NCBI GenBank assembly: GCA_024401275.1
Contig: JAKSLJ010000023.1
Span: 1-52,075 of the forward strand
DNA from: Bacteroidaceae bacterium
Lineage (GTDB): Bacteria; Bacteroidota; Bacteroidia; Bacteroidales; Bacteroidaceae
Reading direction: 5' to 3'
DNA length: 52,075 nucleotides
Part shown: positions 51,842-52,075 of the stretch, piece after piece
Numbering within the stretch: position 1 is the first letter of the stretch
How the letters are laid out: each line of letters opens with the position of its first letter
Program-made: the position numbers and the translations under genes
The notes under the pieces: generated by a model
The model's input: only the letters and a program-made list of their open reading frames with translations
What the model was told of the DNA's origin: nothing
Databases searched by the model: none

Positions 51842-52018
51842 GACCTTCCCCCGACCCCTTCCTTTCAGGACGGGGAGTAAAATGTTTATACTCCGCGGGG
51901 GTATTTGGAGTTCTAAAATGGTTATTAATATGATGACTCCCCCAACTGCTTAATTCAGTGCGGGGAACAGTAATGGTAACTACTCCCCGTCCTGAAAGGA
52001 AGGGGTTGGGGGAAGGTC
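51842..52018. repeat. MITE-like unit with 38-bp inverted ends between tkt and rpiB
   Basis: Arms 51842-51879 and 51981-52018 are reverse complements with one mismatch and contain CCGACCCCTTCCTTTCAGGA. The central 101 bp has its own hairpin TACTCC-GCG-GGGGTA. It fills the tkt-rpiB gap completely, from 3 bp after the tkt stop to 1 bp before the rpiB ATG. It is related in composition to the C/G palindromes of the VirE-like gene. Confidence 0.85.
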
Positions 52019-52021
52019 ATC

Positions 52022-52075
52022 TTAGAGCATGCTCTTTACCTGGTTGTAAACGTTCTCTGCTGTGTAGCCGAGCTT
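52022..52075 (-). CDS. tkt: Transketolase, C-terminal 17 residues (partial)
   Basis: The minus-strand frame from the window edge reads KLGYTAENVYNQVKSML and stops at TAA (52024-52022). This matches the C-terminal helix of bacterial transketolases (G-T-ENV-.-V), and tkt next to rpiB is standard in Bacteroidales. Only the end is in the window, so the call rests on the short match and context. Confidence 0.75.
   Translation of the reverse strand, partial: KLGYTAENVYNQVKSML

Overview
The window looks like a chromosome segment from a Bacteroidales gut or rumen bacterium, most like Prevotellaceae. The evidence is SusC/SusD-type glycan import with surface lipoproteins, Bacteroidetes -7 promoter boxes (TAnnTTTG) in front of many genes, near-absence of Shine-Dalgarno sequences, and Bacteroidetes-restricted families such as DUF5723, DoxX/BT_3928-like and DUF1599. 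I infer the taxon from gene content only. There is no rRNA and one tRNA, tRNA-Arg(CCG).

Layout. 1-12979: glucuronate isomerase (uxaC), L-asparaginase, a DUF5723/lipoprotein pair, a flippase-like membrane protein, PepD, a synthetase-type RelA, and a GH67 alpha-glucuronidase without the usual N-terminal domain. 13145-25837: a purine permease, then an arabinose-polysaccharide locus: GH51 arabinofuranosidase diverging from susC, susD, a three-module surface glycan-binding lipoprotein and a surface GH43. 25898-30786: queE, queD, tRNA-Arg, DUF1599, a DoxX-like protein started by TTG, tpiA and a SPOR-domain protein. 30838-34724: a non-coding, palindrome-rich leader followed by a VirE_N/DUF3987 primase-helicase-like gene. 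34776-48695: GH43 xylosidase-like enzyme, an ATP-grasp protein, an AAA ATPase, pyruvate:ferredoxin oxidoreductase, three transporters (DMT, MFS, Amt), an SDR and two hypotheticals. 48912-50003: a decayed inverted relative of the 30.8-34.7 kb element. 50028-52075: a secreted basic protein, a PrsW-like protease, rpiB and the last 17 codons of transketolase.

How the genes fit together: GH67, GH43 and uxaC suit release and catabolism of glucuronic acid and xylose or arabinose from glucuronoarabinoxylan. The SusCD locus with GH51 and GH43 suits arabinan or arabinoxylan. rpiB, tkt and tpiA feed the pentoses into central metabolism, and pyruvate is oxidised anaerobically by the ferredoxin oxidoreductase.

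The most unusual material is non-coding. (1) Two inverted, collinear elements (30838-34724 and 48912-50003) are bounded and punctuated by tetranucleotide arrays. In one element every array is ATTT/AAAT and in the other every array is ACTT/AAGT, so the arrays have changed together. The first carries an intact VirE_N/DUF3987 gene and the second only that gene's C-terminus. In both, the gene's stop codon lies in the terminal array. (2) G/C-rich palindromic repeats sit in frame inside the VirE-like coding sequence. (3) Several hairpin families keep their loops or flanks but change both stem arms together: a 37-bp family starting at stop codons, a 22-bp periodic palindrome array, and CCATGG-centred and CTTCA-loop hairpins. 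I know of no description of the element in (1) and consider it the best candidate for a new system.
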